Both the position numbers and the translations under genes were made by a program. A stretch of 64,000 bases of DNA from Miscanthus floridulus (taxonomy: Eukaryota > Streptophyta > Magnoliopsida > Poales > Poaceae): positions 108,392,158 to 108,456,157 of the forward strand of contig NC_089595.1 in assembly GCF_019320115.1 (NCBI RefSeq). Reading direction: 5' to 3'. Positions 57,665-64,000 of this stretch are shown here, in pieces; position 1 is the stretch's first letter; every line of letters starts with the position of its first letter. The notes beneath the pieces were generated by a model. The model made no database searches and had not been told where the DNA came from. It saw only the letters and a list, made by a program, of their open reading frames with translations.

Positions 57665-59560
57665 GTGTACGGTATGTTTTTAGTTAATGGCAATACTACA
57701 TCAATTCTATTTGACTCAGGAGCAACTTGTTCTTACATATCATCCAAGTTTGCACGAGAACATGACCTGCCTGTAACCCCACGTGAAAAGCCTATCATCA
57801 CTAGCTCATCTTTAGGAGACCTAAAATGCACCCACATCTGTAAGGGAGTGAGTCTTACCATTGAGGATCTTATCTTTAAAGCCGACCTAACCCTGTTACC
57901 TTCCACAAACCTAGATGTCATCTTAGGTATGGATTTGTTAACCATTCACCGAGGTATCATATCATGTTCACCTAGATACATCCAAGTGACCCACCCATCA
58001 GGCCAAGTTATTAGATGTGAACCCCAGTCCAGAAAGTCCACATCCATCCTATGCGCCCTTAAAACCAGTTCTGAATCACAAAAAGAGGAGAAGACAGTTC
58101 ATGATGTGCCTGTGGTCAAAGATTACCCCGATGTATTCCCTGAAGAATTACCGAGTATGCCACCAGACCGTGATGTAGAGTTCATCATTGATCTCTTGCC
58201 AGGAACAGGACCCATTGCCAAGAGACCCTATCGCATGTCAGTTGATGAACTGGCTGAGCTCAAGAAACAACTTGATGAGCTCATCTCGAAGGGATATATC
58301 AGACCTAGTGCTTCACCCTGGGGATCCCCTATTCTGTTTGTTAAGAAGAAGGATGGCTCAATGAGAATGTGCATTGATTACCGGAACTTGAATGCAGTCA
58401 CCATCAAGAACAAGTACCCCCTACCAAGGATTGATGATCTGCTTGATCAGCTTCGAGGTGCCAAGTATTTCTCCAAGATTGATCTCAGATCCGGTTATCA
58501 TCAGATGAAGATTCGAGAGAGTGACATCCCAAAGACAGCTTTTGTGACTAGGTATGGGCAGTTTGAGTTCACCGTGATGTCCTTTGGACTCATGAATGCT
58601 CCCGCATACTTCATGAACATGATGAATAAGGTTTTCATGGATGAACTGGATAAGTTCATGGTAGTATTCATTGATGACATTCTTGTCTATTCATCCATCG
58701 CTGAAGAACACGGACATCATCTGAGAACGGTGCTTGAGAAACTAGCCCAACATCAGCTCTACGCAAAGTTTAGCAAATGCGAGTTTTGGCTACAGGAAGT
58801 TGCCTTCCTAGGCCACATACTATCAGCTAAAGGTGTTGCAGTTGACCCAGCTAAGATTGAGGCTGTGAAAGAGTAGGATCAACCCCGTAATGTGACAGAA
58901 ATCAGAAGCTTCTTGGGATTGGCTGGATATTATCGTCGATTCATTGAGAACTTCTCCAAGATAGCCCGTCCAATGACCAACCTTCTGAAGAAGACTAAGG
59001 AGTTTGAATGGACGCCCGAGTGTGAACAGTGCTTCTAGGAATTGAAACAGAAGCTTACCACAACTCCTGTGCTAGCATTGCCTGATATCAGCAAAGATTT
59101 CGTGGTCTATTGTGATGCATCCCGTCAAGGACTTGGTTGTGTACTGATGCAAGATGGAAAAGTGATAGCATATGCGTCTCGACAATTGAAAGAACACGAG
59201 AATCGTTACCCAACCCATGATCTTGAGTTAGCAGCAGTTGTGCATGCCTTGAAGATCTGGAGGCACTACTTAATAGGTAACAAGTGTGATATATACACCG
59301 ATCACAAGAGCTTGAAGTACTTTTTCACTCAAGAAGATCTGAATATGAGGCAACGCCGATGGCTAAAATTGATCAAGGACTATGACCTAGAAATTCACTA
59401 TCATCCGGGAAAAGCTAATGTAGTCGCAGATTCTCTTAGTCGCAAGAGTTACTGTCACACCTTGATCATAGAATCCGTACCACCTGAGCTCAAGGAAGAG
59501 ATTGATGATTTCCAACTAGAGATACTACCGCATGGCTTGTTGAATGAGCTCCGCATATAG
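57665..59560 (+). pseudogene. pol: protease, reverse transcriptase and RNase H of the chromovirus
   Basis: Same frame as gag. Protease motif [12 protein letters not shown] near 57710. [54 protein letters not shown], catalytic FIDD near 58669, [11 protein letters not shown]. RNase [18 protein letters not shown] near 59110, [11 protein letters not shown], ending [16 protein letters not shown] near 59450. Breaks are TAG at 58874, 59036 and 59558. No frameshift is seen in this part. Confidence 0.9.
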
Positions 59561-61005
59561 TATGATCTCACGGATCGCATCCGTCAAGCTCAGAAAAGTT
59601 GCGAAGAGATCAAATATCTCCATAGTCTGATGAAACTAGGCTACAAGACCAACCACCAAGAAGATGAACAAGGAACCATCTAGTTCAAGAACAGGATCTG
59701 TGTACCTTCTGATCCAGCCCTACGAGAGGAAATTCTATCAGAAGCCCATGACTCTAAGTATTGTATTCACCCGGGAGGTTTGAAGATGTATCAAGACTTG
59801 AAGAAACACTTTTGGTGGAAGGTCATGAAGACAGACATCGTAGGACATGTGGCACGATGTGACATCTGTAATAGAGTCAAGGCTGAACATCAAAGGCCTG
59901 CAGGATTGCTAAAGCCTCTTGACGTTCTCTAGTGGAAATGGGAGAGTATATCCATGGATTTCATAGTTGGATTGCCCCGTTCATAGAAAGGCAACGATTC
60001 CATCTGGGTGATTGTTGATCGTTTGACCAAGATTGCTCACTTTGTACCAGTGAAGACCAAGACCAATGCAGAAAAATTAGCAGATCTATATATTGAGCAT
60101 ATTCTCAGACTGCATGGAGCTCCCTCTAGTATTGTATCTGATCGTGGTCCTCAGTTTGTGTCCCGATTCTGGGAAGCTCTGCACAAGTCCATTGGAACCA
60201 AGCTTGATTTCAGTACCGCTTATCATCCACAGACAGATGGACAGACAGAAAGAGTAAATCAGATCTTAGAAGACATGCTTCACGCTAGTGTGCTGAATTA
60301 TGGCTCTGATTGGGAGAAATGCCTACCCTATGCAGAGTTCTCATACAACAACAGCTACCAAGCCAGTATCAAGATGTCGCCATTTGAAGCTCTATATGGC
60401 AGACCTTGTAAGACACCTTTGATGTGGTCCCAACCGGGGAAAGGTCGTTCTTTGACTCCGCTAAGATTCAGGATGCAGAAGGAGTTGCGCAAGTAAAGGA
60501 GAATTTGAGAATTGCTCAAAGTCGATACAAGAGTTATGCTGACAAAAGGAGAAGAGAACTTGAGTTCAAGGTGTGAGACTTCGTCTATCTCAAGGTATCC
60601 CCGCTACGTGGAACTGTCAGATTCCATGTGAAAGGAAAGCTTGCCCCTAGATTTGTTGGCCCATACAAGATTTGCAAGAGGATTGGAAAGCTTGCCTACA
60701 AACTTGAGCTACCCGAGGAATTGATGGGTGTACATCCCGTATTCCATGTCTCACAGCTACGCAAGTGTTTGAGAGTGCCCGATGAAGTAGTTCCAACTGA
60801 TACACTTGACATTTAAGATACACTCGAGTATAAAGAACACCCTATTAGAATTCTAGGCAGAGATACCAAAGAGACCCAAAGCAAGACTATTCCTATGTGC
60901 AAGATCCAATGGAACAATCACACGGAGAGAGAAGCAACATGGGAGAAGGAGTCCGACCTCTGGCTACACTATCCTTATCTTTTCGAAGAGTACGTTACGC
61001 TTTAA
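59561..61005 (+). pseudogene. int: integrase and chromodomain of the chromovirus
   Basis: Zinc-binding HHCC region (HPGGLKMYQDLKKHFWW ... CDICNRVK), catalytic core (MDFIVGLPRS, VDRLTKIAHFVPVK, VSDRGPQFVS, HPQTDGQTERVNQ), then a GPY/F-type module (FVGPYKICKRIGKLAYKLEL) and a chromodomain (HPIRILGRDT ... CKIQWNNHTEREATWE) ending near TAA 61003-61005. Breaks: TAG at 59681, 59930 and 59984, a frameshift near 60480-60500, and later TGA and TAA stops (60575, 60814). The chromodomain in such elements is thought to direct integration into heterochromatin. Confidence 0.88.
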
Positions 61006-61020
61006 TCTCGAGGACGAGAT

Positions 61021-61039
61021 TCTGTTAAGGGGGTAGGAC
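61021..61039 (+). other. polypurine tract region
   Basis: TTAAGGGGGTAGGAC immediately precedes the 3' LTR start at 61040. It is the expected primer for plus-strand synthesis. Confidence 0.85.
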
Positions 61040-64000
61040 TGTAACAACCCAAAAAAAAACATACACCCAAAAATACCAACTACAAAATTTTCCACAAAAC
61101 TTCCATGTGATGATGAGTGTCATGTATAGAAACCCAACCTAAGAGATGCATTAGGTCTAACCTCAACCCAAGTCAACACATAAGCATGGCATATCATTTG
61201 TTAATTGTGTTTATTTAAATTCTAGCAAATAAAGTATTGCATACATTATTAATTCAAGTTGTGATTTGGATTTCCATTTGCTTTATGTTATGCTTAACAA
61301 TTCCATTAAAGTAATAAACCATAAAGTAATTATTAAACAAATCAAAAGAATAAATGCTTTAGGAGAAAACTAACCCTATTTTTGTACAACAAAACCACAC
61401 CTATTTTTGTTATACAAAATAGCTAAATAAATTCCTAGTATTTATATAAGTATGTTGTGGGCCTCATATAAAAAACTCCAATGAATATGGTGCTCCAATT
61501 TGGAATCCAAATTTAAAAACCAAATTTTAATTCAAATCAAGGAAGTAGAAAAAGAAAACAGAAAAGAAAAGAAAAGAGGAGAAGGCCTCGCAGCCCAGGC
61601 CTGCTCGGCTTCTCGGCCCGCCAGCACGTAGCAGCCCAGCAAGCAGCCCCGCTAGCGCGTAGCAGGCCGGCCCAGCTCGCGGCCCAGCGCATCGCCCACG
61701 CCCGCGCGCCCTGTCTGCCTCGCTCGCAGCCGCTGCCACACGGGCCCCGCACGTCAGCCACCCCGTCCACAGTGTCATCTTCTCCACGCCAACGCCTCAA
61801 CCGCCCGCCGACCAGAGGCCGACATCGGTGGCAGGGGCGGGCTAGGGGGGTCACGCCCAGGGCATGACCTTATCCCCTTGCACCGCGCCCACGCAACCAC
61901 TCGCAGTCGTCGGATGCAAGCTCGCGCCCCGATCACCCTTGATCCCCATCCGCCGCTCGTCCATGCCGTGGCCGAAGCTCCGGCTACAAAAGCCTCGGCC
62001 GGGAGCCCCTAGTTTCCTTTCCATCGCCCCGCCGCCACTCTGGTGGCCATCCACAGCGCACCCTAACCAAGAGAGAAGAGGGAGAAGGGGAAGAAAGGGG
62101 AGGGGAGAAAACGCCGAAGCGCCGCGGGGGAGGAGGTCGTCGGAGCCGAAGACGACACCGTCGTCTTCATCACTGACGCGGGCAACGCTGCACTGCACGG
62201 CTTCTGGAGCTACACTGCCGTGACTCACCACTGCATCACCATCCCCTCTTCCACAACACCATCGGTGAGCACCCAGTTCTTCCCCTGCTCGCCGCCGGAC
62301 TCTTTCACACCGGCCATGGCGCTCCACACCGGGAGCGCGTAGGCTAGGGCCGTTTCTGGCCGCTGGGAACACACGCACCCATGCACATGTCCATGACCAC
62401 GCTGTGACCACCCAGCTGGAGCCCTGTGGTTCACCCGCGCGCCTCGTCGTCGTCACTAGGTCGCCATGGCTGTCGGGACGCCCCTATCGGCCACCTGGGA
62501 ACCCAAAGCCTCGCCTTGAGCCCTAGACACCTTCGCCGTGCACCCACGGAACCACAGAAGCCCTCACCTGCCCAGCTTAGCCACTAGAAAGCCTGCGTGC
62601 ACGACCTTGCCACCGGCGAGCACAGCCGAGCCGCCAGCCGCCGTGGCCAGTGCCTTGGTGAGCCCCGGCCGCCACCTAGACCCCACCATCGTAGTTGCCG
62701 AGACCTAGCAGTGTTTTTCCCCACGTCAATTGGGTGCTAGCGCCGCTACGGAAGCTTGCCGGTGAGCACGTCGCTGGTGGGAACACGCCGGCAAGGAAAC
62801 AGGGGAACACCCCCTCGCCGGCCACCCGCGAGTGCAACCGGTGCCTGTGGACCACAGGGAGGAGAGAAGGATGGACGCGGTTCACCGGAAGGAGACGCGG
62901 TCCATGGACCGACGCGTCTTGGTCCACCGTGAGCCACGCCCACGCCCACAGCCGAAGGCCATAGCCCAGTGGGGGCCCAAGTCCGTGACGTGGCAGCGCC
63001 GCAGCTCGCCATGTGCCGGCCCGGCCCGGCCCAGACCGGCCCAACCCGAAGCCCGCCGGAGCCCGTTTGAGATCGGTCCATGTTGACCGTTGACCTGGAC
63101 CCACATGTCAGTGTCACATACACTCTGGACCCACACGTCAGATGCTGATGTCATGATGACATCACGCGGGATCCACATGTCAGTAGCAACACAGCCGAGG
63201 TGACGTCATGCTGACGTCACGGTGATGTCAGCTGCTGACGTCAGCAGCCCTGGTCCCACACGTCAGTGACCCTGACCGTTGACCGTAGACCGTTGACCAT
63301 TGACTTGACGTTGACTGGCGTTGACTTTGATCGGACCCACATGTCAGTGACCCAAGAGCCCTGGACCCACCTGACGGGACCGACGACGTTGCTGACGTCA
63401 GCTGGACCCCACCTGTCAGCTCGGAACCGAGACGATGATGTCACGTCAGCATGCCACGTGGACCAGCCACAGCGTGACACGTGTCAGCCCAGGATTAATT
63501 CAGCCTTTTTCTATTTTCAGAAATAGATTTAATCTTCAGAAATTCATAACTAATTCATACGACCTCGGAAAAATACGAAACCAGGACCAAAATTCATCTA
63601 AAATCGAGCTCTACGCAATGAACCCATGTTTGAGTGCAGTCGGCTCTTTTGAATTTTCATTGCTTCTTTGTGCTATTCTATAGACGTCGCTAACGCGACT
63701 ATAATGCGATCGTTTGCAGACTCGGAGGAGAACCAGACAGACAAGGATCGCGAGTACCGTGAGGAGTACGGAGACGACTACACTTAAGGTGCCACATCCC
63801 ACCTAATCTCGTAGCACCTATTACGCATGGCTAATTTAGAGCTGCTATTGCTTTACTTCATTGTTATAATCACTATGATAGGACTTGCATGGTAGTATGC
63901 TTTCTTGATGGCCTTTACCTTGACGCAACCTTACCCCTGCTCACCCTGCTATTAGGCTAGACACACGCTTGCTGCTATATTTCATTGCTTATTACTTCTA
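61040..64000 (+). mobile_element. 3' LTR of the chromovirus, cut by the window end
   Basis: Starts TGTAACAACCC like 50258 and follows the 5' LTR to the last base shown (corresponding to about 53250 in the 5' LTR), so about 1.4 kb is outside. Repeats the GC-rich body, the W-box/TGACGTCA block (63080-63485) and the acidic frame, which here ends early at TAA 63785-63787. Confidence 0.88.

Larger units (their letters stand above)
50258..64000 (+). mobile_element. Ty3/gypsy chromovirus, Tekay/Del-like, with 4.4-kb LTRs (3' end outside)
   Basis: 5' LTR 50258-54655, primer-binding site 54658-54669, extra ORF 54815-56044, gag-pol from 56369, chromodomain ending about 61005, 3' LTR from 61040 to past the window end. 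The FIDD-type RT, the [15 protein letters not shown] end of RNase H and the C-terminal chromodomain place it in the chromovirus branch; very long LTRs and the TGTAACA start suggest Tekay/Del. It inserted into the second LTR of the copia element and is the outermost, probably youngest large insertion here. Confidence 0.88.

Overview
The window is nuclear DNA from a grass (Poaceae). An Andropogoneae origin (sorghum/sugarcane/Miscanthus type) is likely, judged from third-position GC-rich exons, canonical GT-AG introns, grass-typical MITEs and the retrotransposon families present; the species is my inference. Three apparently intact host genes lie in a low-copy island of about 16 kb (14.6-29.3 kb), and retrotransposon-rich DNA flanks it on both sides.

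Layout. 1-12654: 3' part of a decayed Ty3/gypsy element of the Tat lineage (gag, protease, RT/RNase H, integrase), followed by a 110-bp tandem array, a spliced-looking ANTISENSE gene and a 3' LTR. 12655-14640: SIRE/Maximus-like LTR fragment and MITEs. 14682-16705: RACK1 (two exons, 334 aa). 17092-18926: an insertion between 17-bp direct repeats, a short tandem repeat and a Mutator-like fragment. 19806-20888: single-exon GT31 galactosyltransferase-like gene. 22985-23656: inverted-repeat element with a nested Stowaway MITE. About 24.9-29.3 kb: a gene resembling Arabidopsis PCH1 (At2g16365), coding exons 26075-27629, 27911-27936 and 28389-29111, 767 aa. 29799-31004: hAT-like non-autonomous element. 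31.5-32.9 kb: 100-bp minisatellite and GA-rich repeats.

33053-64000 is a nest of insertions. An F-box gene (33053-39271) carries a frameshift, a 4.7-kb solo LTR with a 5-bp target duplication, a second (C-terminal) F-box motif with a stop, and is cut off by a minus-strand Ty1/copia element (39272 onward). That copia element lacks gag and is itself interrupted by (i) a SIRE-like solo LTR which contains an internally deleted gypsy element, (ii) a Mutator-like element with long inverted repeats that later received two MITEs in one arm, and (iii) a Tekay/Del-type chromovirus with 4.4-kb LTRs (50258 to beyond the window end).

The host genes have no visible functional link to each other: ribosome/signalling scaffold, Golgi glycosylation, and probable light signalling. 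The most interesting material is in the mobile DNA. The chromovirus has an extra ORF upstream of gag whose reading frame, like gag-pol, is broken only by TAG codons; its LTRs carry dense arrays of plant transcription-factor motifs and a small acidic reading frame. The Tat element has an antisense multi-exon gene.
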